In this document: positions 25,162 to 34,042 of the stretch, in pieces
How positions within the stretch are numbered: position 1 is the stretch's first letter
Layout of the letters: every line of letters starts with the position of its first letter
Assembly (NCBI GenBank): GCA_963749515.1
Contig: CAVVMR010000002.1
Span: 62,001-126,000, forward strand
Length of the DNA: 64,000 bases
Direction of reading: 5' to 3'
Source: Gaiellasilicea sp963749515
GTDB lineage: Bacteria; Actinomycetota; Thermoleophilia; Gaiellales; Gaiellaceae
Notes under the pieces: generated by a model
Told to the model about the DNA's origin: nothing
The model's input: the letters and a program-made list of their open reading frames with translations, nothing else
Database searches by the model: none
Program-made: the position numbers and the translations under genes

Positions 25162-27234
25162 GTGCTCGCGGTCGGGGGGTCGGGTTTGCGCGTGTTGCTG
25201 TTCGTTCTCAGTGGTCTCGTTGCCGCCGGCGTCATCGCCGGCTCGGCAGCAGCGTCGGACGACCGCGGGTCGGCCGTGTTCCAGCCGGTTCCGTCGCTGA
25301 CGCCGGTCGCCACGGAGCGCCTCTGGACAGAGCTCGTGCAACGGCAGGACGCCCGGGCCACGGGCGCCGCGTGCGCGCCCCTGCGAGCAGTCTTCTACGC
25401 CGCAACCGACTGGCTTCGCCTGACCACGAGACTCGCCGCGAACGCGTCCCCCTGCGCGCACTACTACATCTCCGTGCCGCCTCTCGCGGCCGACAAGACA
25501 CAGCTTCGAGCCGATCAGGCGTGGCGGATCCGGGCGCTCGGGCCTTCCTTCCACGCCCTCGCGGAGATCAACGTCACCGGCTGGACCTCGTGGGTCGCGA
25601 CCCCGGGCAACTCCTGGTACGCAGCCGGCGTCGAGGCGCGGCGGCGCATGGCGGCTGCGGGCTACGACGTCGCGGCGGGTGACACCTGGGCGCTGAACGA
25701 GCTCTCGTCGGCGGTGCGCCAGGGGACCGGCAACGCACGCGCCAACATGCGTGCCTTCCTCAACGGGCTCTACGACGGAGACGGCGCGACGCCGGCAACG
25801 CGCGGCACGGTCTTCATCGCCGGGATCGCGCAGACGACGACCGACCTCTCCGTCTACCAGGCACGGCTGCAGGACTGGTACGAGGACGCTGCATTCTGGA
25901 GCGATCTGACCCGCTACGCGAGCGACTGGTCACAGGAGCTCTACGGCGATGTGCGTGCCTATGCCGACGCCGCTGCCGGACGAGACGCGCGGCGCGACGC
26001 ACTGAACGAGTACCTGCAGCATCAGCCTGCGCTCGCCGCCGTCGCACCAGCGTCGGCCGATGCCGCGCGATCGTTTCTCGCCGCCGCCTACAACCCACTG
26101 GCGAACGCAGCCTGGCAGTACGACGCCGCATTCGGCTGGACCAACGTCTCCGTCGAGCTGATGCAGGACTACGTCTCGGCGCAGACGTACGCCATGCGCT
26201 CCGCGGGCAACAGTCGCTTCGGCTTCCCGTGGTCGCCACGGAACCTCGCCGGCATGCCGGCCGGCGACTTCAACGCGCGGACCGATGCTCTGCTGACGCG
26301 ACTGGCCGCAGCGATTGCGGAGTCCGCGGAAGCGCCGGACGCAGCCTGCGGCTCCGCATGGTGCACCGGCACGCTCGACGGCGCAGCTCTCACGACGGCG
26401 TGGCGGACGTTCGCAACGTGGAAGCCGTCCGTCCTCGCGTTCACCACAGCCCCCCAGAACCTGTCGCCGGGCGTGCCGTCGGCGCCGATGACGATCGCGC
26501 TCCGCACCAGCAGCGGCACGGCGTATGCCGCCGGCGCCCCGGTGCCGCTGGAGCTCTCGTCGTCCTCGCCGACGGGGGCGTTCTCGACCGGAACGGGCGG
26601 TCCCTGGTCACCGACGCTCGCGACCTCGATCGCCTCGGGCCAGAGCTCGACGAGCGTCTACTTCCAGGACACGCAGGCCGGCTCGGCCACGATCACGGCA
26701 GCGGCGGCCGGCAAGACGGCCGCCACACAGAGCGTCACGATCGCCGGCGACACACCGCCTCCGCCTCCGCCACCACCGCCACCGCCTCCCTCGTCGGGCG
26801 ACCCGGGTCCCGCTCCCGTGATCGCGCCGAGCACCACCCCGGCGGCACCCGCCGTCGCGCCCCCGCCGGCCACCCCCGCTCTGCCGAAGCTCCGGCTCGT
26901 CGCCACGGCGCGGGCCGCCGTCAAGCGGCGTGGGACGACCGCGGACGTGTCGATCCGCTTCCTGGTGAGCGGGCCGGCCCGGCTCGACGCGCGAGTCACT
27001 CCCCTCCTCTCGACCCGCGCCATCGTCCTGCTTCCCGGAACGACGTTCGCCGGCAAGCGGTCGACCTCGGTACGCCAGGCTGCGACGGCGTCGGTCACAC
27101 GCGCCGGGACGTTCGCCCTGCGGGCACGGCTGCGGGGCGCGCGGCTGCTCCGAGGGCGCACGTACCTCATACGGCTCACGGCGACCCACCCTGACGGCCG
27201 CCGCGTGACGTTGGCCGTCCGCCTGCGCGCCTGA
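25162..27234 (+). CDS. Large secreted protein with Ig-like module and polyproline linker, function unknown
   Basis: The protein is 690 residues from GTG 25162 (preceded by CGAGG) or 682 from TTG 25186, which gives a cleaner signal peptide (MRVLLFVLSGLVAAGVIAGSAAAS). Residues about 40-420 form a helical domain rich in Ala, Trp and Tyr that I do not recognise; it has a few cysteines (for example CGSAWC). Residues about 430-530 look like a bacterial Ig-like beta domain (PMTIALRTSSGTAYAAGAPVPLEL). A run of 12 prolines and a Pro/Ala linker lead to a C-terminal Arg-rich beta domain that may bind the cell wall. No catalytic motif is evident. It follows pobA by 30 bases but appears unrelated to aromatics. 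Confidence 0.7.
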   Translation: MLAVGGSGLRVLLFVLSGLVAAGVIAGSAAASDDRGSAVFQPVPSLTPVATERLWTELVQRQDARATGAACAPLRAVFYAATDWLRLTTRLAANASPCAHYYISVPPLAADKTQLRADQAWRIRALGPSFHALAEINVTGWTSWVATPGNSWYAAGVEARRRMAAAGYDVAAGDTWALNELSSAVRQGTGNARANMRAFLNGLYDGDGATPATRGTVFIAGIAQTTTDLSVYQARLQDWYEDAAFWSDLTRYASDWSQELYGDVRAYADAAAGRDARRDALNEYLQHQPALAAVAPASADAARSFLAAAYNPLANAAWQYDAAFGWTNVSVELMQDYVSAQTYAMRSAGNSRFGFPWSPRNLAGMPAGDFNARTDALLTRLAAAIAESAEAPDAACGSAWCTGTLDGAALTTAWRTFATWKPSVLAFTTAPQNLSPGVPSAPMTIALRTSSGTAYAAGAPVPLELSSSSPTGAFSTGTGGPWSPTLATSIASGQSSTSVYFQDTQAGSATITAAAAGKTAATQSVTIAGDTPPPPPPPPPPPPSSGDPGPAPVIAPSTTPAAPAVAPPPATPALPKLRLVATARAAVKRRGTTADVSIRFLVSGPARLDARVTPLLSTRAIVLLPGTTFAGKRSTSVRQAATASVTRAGTFALRARLRGARLLRGRTYLIRLTATHPDGRRVTLAVRLRA

Positions 27235-27237
27235 TCG

Positions 27238-27684
27238 TCAGTCAATGGTGCGGCAGTCGCCGCACTCGCCGCGCAGCACGACCTCGTGCGCATCGACGCT
27301 GTAGCCGAGCCGCCCCGAGGCGCTTGCGATCGCACGCTCGAGTGAGGGATCGGAGAACGGCTCGACCTTCCCGCAGTCGTCGCAGACCACGTGGTGGTGA
27401 TGATCGCCTCCCGGCGAGGCGGGCTCGAAGCGGGCAATCCCGTCGCCGACATCGACCCGCTGGACGAGGCGTAGCTCGAAGAGCTCCTCGAGCACGCGAT
27501 AGACGGACGCGATCCCGACCGACCTGCCCTTCGCCCGTAGGCGCGCGTGAATTTCCTGCGCGCTCGCACAGCAGTCCTGGCCGGACATCAGGTCGAGGAC
27601 GGAGGCGCGGGCGCCGCCGGCCCGGAAGCCGGCCTCTCTGAGCGCCGCCTCGGTGTGCTCACGCCAGGACTCAGCGGTGGTCAT
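27238..27684 (-). CDS. zur: Fur-family zinc regulator
   Basis: This 148-residue protein has the Fur winged helix (LREAGFRAGGARASVLDLM, then SVYRVLEELFELRLV) and metal sites HHHHVVCDDCGKV and CGDC, the latter two CxxC pairs forming the structural zinc site. Divergent znuACB genes identify it as Zur rather than Fur. The ATG at 27684 lies eight bases from a shared operator-like box. It ends four bases from the converging upstream gene. Confidence 0.92.
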   Translation of the reverse strand: MTTAESWREHTEAALREAGFRAGGARASVLDLMSGQDCCASAQEIHARLRAKGRSVGIASVYRVLEELFELRLVQRVDVGDGIARFEPASPGGDHHHHVVCDDCGKVEPFSDPSLERAIASASGRLGYSVDAHEVVLRGECGDCRTID

Positions 27685-27691
27685 CGCGTAA

Positions 27692-27710
27692 GATGATAGC
27701 GATTCTCATC
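27692..27710. promoter_or_regulatory. Zur-type box between zur and znuA
   Basis: GATGATAGCGATTCTCATC has outer GATGA/TCATC arms around an AT-richer core (TGATAGC-G-ATTCTCA in 7-1-7 form). It sits in the 46-base divergent interval, immediately upstream of the znuA -10 box and of the zur start. Zinc-dependent repression of both directions is inferred. Confidence 0.65.
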
Positions 27711-27717
27711 GGCGTGC

Positions 27718-27723
27718 TAGGGT
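27718..27723 (+). promoter_or_regulatory. -10 box for leaderless znuA
   Basis: TAGGGT lies seven bases before the GTG at 27731, so transcription would begin at or next to the start codon and the mRNA would be leaderless. No good -35 is visible. Confidence 0.45.
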
Positions 27724-27730
27724 GCCGGGC

Positions 27731-28546
27731 GTGAAGACGAGAATCGTTCTCACTCTCGTCGCGGCCGCAGCATTCGCCGGCTGCGGCGGCTCGAGCTCGG
27801 AGAGCTCCACCATCGTCGCTGCCTTCTACCCGCTCGCGTACGCCGCCGAGCAGGTCGCGGCCGACGGAGCGGACGTGCGCAATTTGACGCCGCCCGGCGT
27901 CGAGCCGCACGACCTCGAGCTCTCGGGCAGCGACATCCGGATGATCGCCGACGCCAGGCTCGTCCTCTATTTGAGAGGCTTCCAGCCCGCTCTGGAGCGG
28001 GCAGTCGACTCGACGTCGGCGCCTGCCGTCGATCTGCTCGGCCCCGCCGTGGACGACCCGCACGTCTGGCTCGATCCAGTCCGGTACGCCCTCCTCGCCG
28101 AGCGGATCGGGACGGAGCTCGGCCGGCGGTCGGCAGCCGAGCCGTTCGCAGCGAAGCTGCGCGTGCTCGATCGTGAGTTCCGCGAAGGCCTCTCGCGCTG
28201 CGAGCGGGACGAGATCGTCACCAGCCATGCAGCCTTTGCGTACTTCGCCCGCTACGGCCTGACGCAGATCGCGATCACGGGTCTCTCCCCGGAGAGTGAG
28301 CCGACGCCCCGCGACCTCGAGGATGTCGTGCGCCAGGTACGCGCCGCGGGTGCGACGACCGTCTTCTTCGAGCCGCTCGTCTCGCCGCGGCTCGCCGAGA
28401 CCGTCGCCCGCGAGGTCGGCGTGAAGACCGCGGTGCTGAATCCGCTCGAAGGGCTGAGCGACGAGGAGATCGCGGCCGGAGAGGACTATTTCTCGGTCAT
28501 GCGGGAGAACCTCGCTGCCCTGCGTAAGGCACTCGGATGCCGGTAG
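27731..28546 (+). CDS. znuA: Zinc ABC transporter substrate-binding lipoprotein
   Basis: This 271-residue protein of the ZnuA/cluster A-I family starts MKTRIVLTLVAAAAFAGCGG, a lipobox with lipidated Cys. Metal-binding histidines appear in VEPHDLELS, DDPHVWLDP and VTSHAAFAYFA, and a carboxylate near the C-terminus completes the site. The long His-rich loop of enteric ZnuA is absent. Start chosen at GTG 27731; GTG 27722 is possible. It overlaps znuC by ten bases. Confidence 0.92.
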   Translation: MKTRIVLTLVAAAAFAGCGGSSSESSTIVAAFYPLAYAAEQVAADGADVRNLTPPGVEPHDLELSGSDIRMIADARLVLYLRGFQPALERAVDSTSAPAVDLLGPAVDDPHVWLDPVRYALLAERIGTELGRRSAAEPFAAKLRVLDREFREGLSRCERDEIVTSHAAFAYFARYGLTQIAITGLSPESEPTPRDLEDVVRQVRAAGATTVFFEPLVSPRLAETVAREVGVKTAVLNPLEGLSDEEIAAGEDYFSVMRENLAALRKALGCR

Positions 28547-29256
28547 CGGTCGAGCTGCGCGATGTCTCGTTCGCCTACGACGGAGGCGGCCACGTGCTCG
28601 AGCGCGTCAACCTCGCCGTTGCCACAGGCGAGTTCGTGGCGATCGCCGGCCCGAACGGCGGCGGCAAGACGACCCTGGTGCGGCTCGCGCTCGGGCTCGA
28701 GCGGCCGACGTCGGGCGAGGCCCTCCTCTTCGGCGAGCCCGCGGCGAGATTCTCCGGTCGCTCTGCCCTCGGCTACCTGGCCCAGCGCTCGCAGCTCGGG
28801 GTCGACGCGCCGGCGACCGTGCGCGAGGTCGTCGCCGCGGGCCGGCTCGCATCGGGCGGGCTGCTCGGCCCCCTCCGCCGCCGAGACCGCGCCATCGTCG
28901 CCGAGTCGATCGAACGGGTGGGACTGGCCGGCAGCGCCGATGTCCCGCTACGCACGCTGTCGGGCGGTCAGCAGCAACGCGCGTTCATCGCCAAGGCACT
29001 CGCCGGCCAGCCCTCGCTGCTCGTCCTCGACGAGCCGACGACGGGGGTCGACGCCGAGTCGCAGGAGGCTCTCGCCGGGCTGCTCGACCGCCTGCACCGC
29101 GAGCTCGCCGTCACCATCCTCTACGTCTCGCACGAGTTCGGAGCGGTCGAGCGCTTCGTCGAGCGGCTCGTCCTCGTTCGCCGCGGGATCGTCTTCGACG
29201 GGCCGCCGGCTGCCCTTCCGGGCGTCTGGCACGACCCCTCCCACGTCCATGCTTGA
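28537..29256 (+). CDS. znuC: Zinc ABC transporter ATPase
   Basis: This 239-residue ATPase has Walker A GPNGGGKTT, Q-loop LAQRSQ, signature LSGGQQQR, Walker B LLVLDEPTTG and switch His in YVSHEFG. It powers the ZnuB channel. Its start lies within the end of znuA and its stop within the start of znuB, so all three are translationally coupled. Confidence 0.94.
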   Translation: MPVAVELRDVSFAYDGGGHVLERVNLAVATGEFVAIAGPNGGGKTTLVRLALGLERPTSGEALLFGEPAARFSGRSALGYLAQRSQLGVDAPATVREVVAAGRLASGGLLGPLRRRDRAIVAESIERVGLAGSADVPLRTLSGGQQQRAFIAKALAGQPSLLVLDEPTTGVDAESQEALAGLLDRLHRELAVTILYVSHEFGAVERFVERLVLVRRGIVFDGPPAALPGVWHDPSHVHA

Positions 29257-30046
29257 CCTGGAGTTCATGCGGCTCGCGTTCGCGGCTGGGGCGATCGTCG
29301 GCCTGCTCGCGCCCGCGGTCGGCTTCTTCCTCGTGCAGCGGCAGCTCAGCCTGATCGGCGACGGCATCGGCCACGTGGCCTTCGCCGGCGTCGCGGCCGG
29401 GTACCTGCTCGGACTGCCGCCCGTGCTCACGGCGCTCGTCGCCTCGATCGGCGGCGCCGGCGCGATCGAGTGGCTGCGCGCGCGGAAGCACACCGCCGGC
29501 GACCAGGCACTCGCGCTCGTGTTCTACACGGGCATCGCCGCCGGAGTCGTCCTGATCTCGATGGCAGGCGCGCTGAACGTCGATCTCTTCGGGTTCCTCT
29601 TCGGCTCGATCCTGACGACGACCCGAACCGATCTCGCGCTCGTGGCCGCGCTCGGGATCGGAGGTCTCGCGACGATCGCACTGCTGTACCGCGCGCTCGC
29701 CGGCGTCGCGCTCGACGAGGAGGGAGCGCGCGTCGCTGGTGTCCCCGTCTCGTTTCTGAACGTCGTCCTCGCGGTCCTCGCGGCGACCACGGTCGCGGTC
29801 TCGATGCGAATCGTCGGAATTCTGTTGATTGCGGCGCTGATGGTGCTGCCGGTGATTGCAGCGACGCGCATCGCACGCAGCATGCGCGAGACGCTCCTGC
29901 TCGGGATGGCAATCGGCCTCGGCAGCGTTCTCGGCGGCCTCACGGTCGCCTACTACGCCGACCTGCCTCCGGGCGGGACGATCGTCCTGATCGCCGCTGC
30001 GACCTTCCTCGCCACCAGCGGGGTCTCCGGGCTCCGCCGCAGTTGA
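29249..30046 (+). CDS. znuB: Zinc ABC transporter permease
   Basis: This 265-residue membrane protein of the ABC-3 family has seven to eight hydrophobic segments. Family marks are LVQRQLSLIGDGIGHVAFAGVAAGYLLG near the N-terminus and the C-terminal DLPPGGTIVLIAAATFL. It overlaps znuC by eight bases and completes the zinc importer. No obvious terminator follows. Confidence 0.94.
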   Translation: MLDLEFMRLAFAAGAIVGLLAPAVGFFLVQRQLSLIGDGIGHVAFAGVAAGYLLGLPPVLTALVASIGGAGAIEWLRARKHTAGDQALALVFYTGIAAGVVLISMAGALNVDLFGFLFGSILTTTRTDLALVAALGIGGLATIALLYRALAGVALDEEGARVAGVPVSFLNVVLAVLAATTVAVSMRIVGILLIAALMVLPVIAATRIARSMRETLLLGMAIGLGSVLGGLTVAYYADLPPGGTIVLIAAATFLATSGVSGLRRS

Positions 30047-30157
30047 CACCTGCACCGTGGCGGAGAGGCAGGCGCTAGGCTTCCCCGCGCCAACAGGGGG
30101 GTTGGTCCCGTCACGCCGCCTGACCGCCTCCTGCATCGATCCAGAGGGGGGACTGCC

Positions 30158-31906
30158 TTGTCACCATTGCAGCCACGCGTCCGGCGGAGAAGCACCCACC
30201 GCTCGACGCAAAACTACGTCGCCTTTGCGGCAGCTTCGATTGCCGTGCTCGTCGCCACGCTTGCCGTCTCGGCCGCCACGCTCGTTCAGGCACCGAACGC
30301 GTACGCGGCCAGCGGCATCACGCCGAAGGACTCCAAGGCGAAGCGGTTCGTCACCGGCGTCTCGGTCGAGGAGATCAAGGAGCACCAGACCGCGCTGCAG
30401 ACGATCGCGTCGCTCAACGACGACACGCGCGAGGTGTTCTCGACCGGCTACCAGGAGTCGCTCGACTACGTCGTGTCGACGCTGAAGGAGGCCGGCTACA
30501 AGCCGGAGGTCAACCAGTTCAACTATCCGGTCTGGAGCGAGTCGCAGCCACCGGTCCTGAACAGGGTCTCGCCGACGCCGAAGACCTACGTCCCCGGCGA
30601 CGCTGACGACAGCGACCTGCCGACGGCGGACTTCATCACGATGGCGAACTCGCCGACCGTGGTGCTCACCAACGCTCCCGTCTTCCCCGTCGGCGGAATC
30701 GTCGACCCGCCCACCGGCGGATCGGCCAGCGGCTGCACTGCCGGCGATTACGCCGGCGTGTCCGGCAAGGTCGCGCTCGTCCAGCGGGGCACGTGCGCCT
30801 TCGTCGACAAGTGGTCGCTGGCCCAGGCTGCCGGCGCCACCGGCGTCATCATCTACAACGAGGGCAACACGCCCGCACGCCAGAATCCGATCTTCGTCGA
30901 CAACCAGCCCGACCCGCCGGCGACGATCGCCGCGGTGATCTCGAGCTACACACTCGGCAACGAGCTGCTGCAGGCGTACAAGCTGGGCCAGAGCCCGACC
31001 GTCGACTTCAAGGTCTACGGCACGTTCACGGACCGGTTCCTGCCGCAGGTGATCGCCGAGACCAAGGACGGCGACCCGAACCACGTCGTCGTGGTCGGAG
31101 CGCATCTCGACTCGGTGCCCGAAGGCCCCGGGATCAACGACGACGGCTCGGGCACGGCGACGCTGCTCGCCCAGGCCGAGGAGCTCGCCGACGGCCACTA
31201 CAAGCTCCGCAACAAGATCCGCTTCGCGTGGTGGGGCGCGGAGGAGAACGGCCTGGTCGGGTCGACCTACTACGCGCACAACCTCAGCCAGCGCGAGGTG
31301 GACAAGATCGACGTGATGCTCGACTACGACATGCTGTCGTCGGCGAACTACGTCCGGTTCGTCTACGACGGCGACGGCAACGCCGAGCCCGGCAACCCGG
31401 CCGGCCCTGAGGGCTCAGGCAAGGTCGAGCAGGTCTTCGACGACTGGTTCAGCGCGCAAGGTCTCCAGAGCGCACGTGTGCCGTTCGACGGCCGCTCCGA
31501 CTATGTCGGCTTCACCGACCGCGGCATCCCGGCAGGCGGTGTGTTCGCCGGCGCCGAGGGAGTGAAGACGCCCGAAGAGGAAGCGATCTACGGCGGCGCC
31601 GCAGGCTCGTGGTACGACCCGTGCTACCACCAGTTCTGCGACAACCTGATCACCGTCTTCACCGGTGTTCCGCCGCTCGACGCGGAAGGCCTGGCCCCCG
31701 AAGGGGACGAGGCGGCCAAGCGCGCAGCGCAGCGCAAGATGGCCGGAGGGGCGATCAAGAGCCTCACCGAGCTGTCGGGTGCGGCGAGCTACGCCGTCTA
31801 CTACTTCGCAGCGTCGAAGGACCCGTTCGGCACCAAGCCGCGCAAGCACGACAAGCCTCGTCACAAGCACAAGTGGCAGGGCCACGACCGTCCCATCAAG
31901 GGCTAG
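30158..31906 (+). CDS. Secreted PA-domain M28 aminopeptidase
   Basis: This 582-residue protein starts with TTG at 30158, seven bases after AGAGGGGGGA. A signal sequence (about 18-50, ending NAYAAS) is followed by a propeptide-like segment, a protease-associated domain (VSGKVALVQRGTCAFVDKWSLAQAAGATGVIIYN) and an M28 peptidase domain. Two-zinc ligands are visible in GAHLDS, INDDGSG, WGAEEN, DYDML and the late YHQFCD. It resembles secreted Streptomyces-type leucine aminopeptidases. The last 25 residues are Lys/His-rich (KHDKPRHKHKWQGHD), possibly for wall or metal binding. A TAGGCT box lies at 30076. Confidence 0.9.
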   Translation: MSPLQPRVRRRSTHRSTQNYVAFAAASIAVLVATLAVSAATLVQAPNAYAASGITPKDSKAKRFVTGVSVEEIKEHQTALQTIASLNDDTREVFSTGYQESLDYVVSTLKEAGYKPEVNQFNYPVWSESQPPVLNRVSPTPKTYVPGDADDSDLPTADFITMANSPTVVLTNAPVFPVGGIVDPPTGGSASGCTAGDYAGVSGKVALVQRGTCAFVDKWSLAQAAGATGVIIYNEGNTPARQNPIFVDNQPDPPATIAAVISSYTLGNELLQAYKLGQSPTVDFKVYGTFTDRFLPQVIAETKDGDPNHVVVVGAHLDSVPEGPGINDDGSGTATLLAQAEELADGHYKLRNKIRFAWWGAEENGLVGSTYYAHNLSQREVDKIDVMLDYDMLSSANYVRFVYDGDGNAEPGNPAGPEGSGKVEQVFDDWFSAQGLQSARVPFDGRSDYVGFTDRGIPAGGVFAGAEGVKTPEEEAIYGGAAGSWYDPCYHQFCDNLITVFTGVPPLDAEGLAPEGDEAAKRAAQRKMAGGAIKSLTELSGAASYAVYYFAASKDPFGTKPRKHDKPRHKHKWQGHDRPIKG

Positions 31907-31919
31907 GAAATCGTTCACC

Positions 31920-31947
31920 GGGCGCCGCCCCAACCGGGGCGGCGCCC
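31920..31947. terminator. Bidirectional terminator after the M28 peptidase gene
   Basis: A perfect 12-bp stem (31920-31931 with 31936-31947) with loop AACC lies between the converging peptidase and QueA-like genes, five bases from the latter's stop. Confidence 0.85.
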
Positions 31948-31952
31948 AACCT

Positions 31953-32987
31953 TCACGTCAGGATCAAATGGCTGTCGCCGAACTCGTGCCAGCGATAGCC
32001 GCGTTCCATCGCGGCCTCGTAGCTCATCGCGAGTAGCTCCGGGCCGGCGGCGGCGCTCAGCAGGTCGAGGTGCGACGCATCGGCCTCGTGGAAGCCGCTG
32101 AGGAGGCCGTCGACTGTTCGCAGGCCTCGCTCGGGCGTGACGACGAGGTCCGTCCATCCCTCGCCGGGAATCACGATCCCGTCGGGCCGGGCGACCGTCT
32201 CGAGCGCGCGGACCACCGTCGTGCCGGTCGCGATCACCCGCCCGCCCCAACCGTGGACGGCGTTCGCCAGCCGCGCCGTGTGCTCGGGGACGCGGTACCG
32301 CTCGGGGTACGGCCGCTCGTGGCGCTCCTGGGACGAGACGCCGGTGTGCAGGACGATCGGTGCGACGAGCACGCCGCCGGCGACGAGCGCCGTGATCAGC
32401 TCGGAGGTGAACGGGCGGCCGGCGCTGGCCATCTCGGCGCTGCCCGGCTCGGTCGCGTAGACGTTCTGGTACGCCGAGAGCGGCCACGGCTGCGGGACGT
32501 AGCCGTAGCGAATCGGCTGCCCGTGCTCGTGGAGATAGTCCTCGAGCGGCAGCGGCAGGTCGAGACGCGCGAGCCACAGCCGGACACCGGCATAGGGGGC
32601 GAGAATCCTGGCCGTCCCGCCGCCTGGGAGCGCGAACTGCTCGTCGACCCGGACGCCGCCGAACGGCGCCTCACCGCGGCGGAGCTCGACGATCCAGAAG
32701 CGGGCGGGATCCTGGTCGCGCGCGGGCGTCGAGAGCCGTAGCTCGAGCTGCTCACCGTCCGCACGGGTCACGGGCAGGGCTGCCGGAAGCGTCGCCGAGG
32801 TGTTGACGACGACCAGATCGCCCGGCGCCAGGAACTGCGGCAGGTCGCGGAATCGGCCGTGGACGATCGAGCCGTCGGGACGGCTCGAGACGAGGAGCCG
32901 AACGTCGTCCCGGGAGGCGTCGCCGCGCGCCTCCGGCGGCTCGTGCGCCTCGAGCCGGGCGCGCAGGTCGGCGGCGAGCGCGCTCAT
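31953..32987 (-). CDS. QueA-like S-adenosylmethionine:tRNA ribosyltransferase-isomerase, divergent
   Basis: This 344-residue protein fits the QueA fold and length: LAPGDLVVVNTSATLPA near the N-terminus, YQNVYATEPGSAEMASAGRPFT in the middle, GGRVIATGTTVVRALE and a C-terminal YRWHEFGDSHLI. QueA makes epoxyqueuosine in tRNA. Two normally strict QueA segments are altered: the opening YxLPxELIAQxP region is replaced and the FHLPxSTLL-like motif reads FHEADASHLDLL. It may be a paralog with a changed acceptor. It is translated last in an operon with DUF5519 and SDR genes, with no tgt or queC-G nearby. Confidence 0.8.
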   Translation of the reverse strand: MSALAADLRARLEAHEPPEARGDASRDDVRLLVSSRPDGSIVHGRFRDLPQFLAPGDLVVVNTSATLPAALPVTRADGEQLELRLSTPARDQDPARFWIVELRRGEAPFGGVRVDEQFALPGGGTARILAPYAGVRLWLARLDLPLPLEDYLHEHGQPIRYGYVPQPWPLSAYQNVYATEPGSAEMASAGRPFTSELITALVAGGVLVAPIVLHTGVSSQERHERPYPERYRVPEHTARLANAVHGWGGRVIATGTTVVRALETVARPDGIVIPGEGWTDLVVTPERGLRTVDGLLSGFHEADASHLDLLSAAAGPELLAMSYEAAMERGYRWHEFGDSHLILT

Positions 32988-33658
32988 GCGGAGGCCTCGA
33001 CCAGGTCACGGACGCGGTAGAGCCCGCTCGGCGCGTAGCCGTCGATCAGCTGCAGGAGCCCGGGAACGCTGTCCTCGGGCGGCGGCCGGTCGGAGATGTC
33101 CTCACCGGGAAACGCTTCCTGGTGCATCTGCGTCCGCATGTCGCCCGGGTCGACCGCGTAGAAGCGAAGCACGGGATTCTCGGCGCCGAGGATGGCGGTG
33201 AGCTGCGCGAGCGCTGCCTTGGACGACCCGTAGCCGCCCCAGGTCTCGTAGGGCTCGACGGCCGCGTCCGAGGTGATGTTGAGGACGCGTGCGCCGTGGG
33301 TGAGGCGCGGGAGCGCGAGCTGGACGAGTGCGAGCGGCGCGAGCACGTTGATCTCGTAGACGCGCCGAAGCTCGTCGAGTGGGTAGTCGGCCAGCAGCGG
33401 CTGCGGACTGGGGCCGAGCACACTCGCGTTGTTCACCAGCAGGTCGATCGACTCGCCCGCGGCGTCGACCAGGCGGCGACGGTGATCGGGGTCGGACACG
33501 TCGCCGGAGAGCGCGAGGACACCGTCGAGGCCGCCGACCGCGCGCTCGAGTGCGCCCCCGTCGCGCGCGTCCACGACGGTCTGCCAGCCTCGCTCCGCGA
33601 GCGCACGCGTGAGCGCGAGGCCGAGGCCGCGGGAGGCGCCGGTGACGATCGCCTGCAT
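32984..33658 (-). CDS. Short-chain dehydrogenase/reductase
   Basis: This 224-residue classical SDR has the cofactor motif TGASRGLGLA, NNAS in LLVNNASVLGP, and an active-site YGSSKAAL with YxxxK. The catalytic Ser is in the NITSDAAVE strand. Substrate unknown. Start and stop overlap the neighbouring genes (ATGA into the QueA-like gene; shared base with DUF5519). Confidence 0.9.
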   Translation of the reverse strand: MQAIVTGASRGLGLALTRALAERGWQTVVDARDGGALERAVGGLDGVLALSGDVSDPDHRRRLVDAAGESIDLLVNNASVLGPSPQPLLADYPLDELRRVYEINVLAPLALVQLALPRLTHGARVLNITSDAAVEPYETWGGYGSSKAALAQLTAILGAENPVLRFYAVDPGDMRTQMHQEAFPGEDISDRPPPEDSVPGLLQLIDGYAPSGLYRVRDLVEASA

Positions 33659-33993
33659 CAGGCCGCCTCGAGCGGGACGCCGTGGCGCCCGACGATCCGG
33701 TCGTAGTTCAGCCGCATCAGCTCGATCACGTCGCGGACGTCGTCCTCGCTCTCGATGCGGCGTGCCCCGTAGCCCGGCTTGCCGGGGAAGACCGGGTGGT
33801 AGTCGATCCGGCCCGCGTCGAAGAGAGCCTGCCAGACGTCCTTCGGGAAGCCGAAGTGCGCGACGTGATCGCCGTGCAGGTGGCCGATCTCCCGGCGACC
33901 GACCCTGAAGCCGTACTCGCCGCGGGTGCCGTTGCCCGCTTCGACTCCCGGCCAGGACGTGACCTCGTTGGTGATCTGCTCGTTGTTCGTCAT
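33658..33993 (-). CDS. DUF5519 / luciferase-domain family protein
   Basis: This small 111-residue protein matches the luciferase-family/DUF5519 pattern: TSWPGVEAGNGTRGEYGFRVGRREIGHLHGDHVAHFGFP, ending LNYDRIVGRHG. Despite the family name, light production is not implied; its function is unknown. It is the first gene of the operon with the SDR and QueA-like genes, sharing one base with the SDR start. Confidence 0.82.
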   Translation of the reverse strand: MTNNEQITNEVTSWPGVEAGNGTRGEYGFRVGRREIGHLHGDHVAHFGFPKDVWQALFDAGRIDYHPVFPGKPGYGARRIESEDDVRDVIELMRLNYDRIVGRHGVPLEAA

Positions 33994-34042
33994 GCCCTCA
34001 GGATGGCCGCGGCCGGGTCTCGGCCGCCAGCGGCAATTGGTC

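Noticed and set aside
26759..26794. Microsatellite-like CCN repeat as a possible mobile or phase-variable element
   Set aside because: The codons for the 12 prolines are mixed (CCG, CCT, CCA, CCC), so it is a selected polyproline linker rather than a slippage tract.
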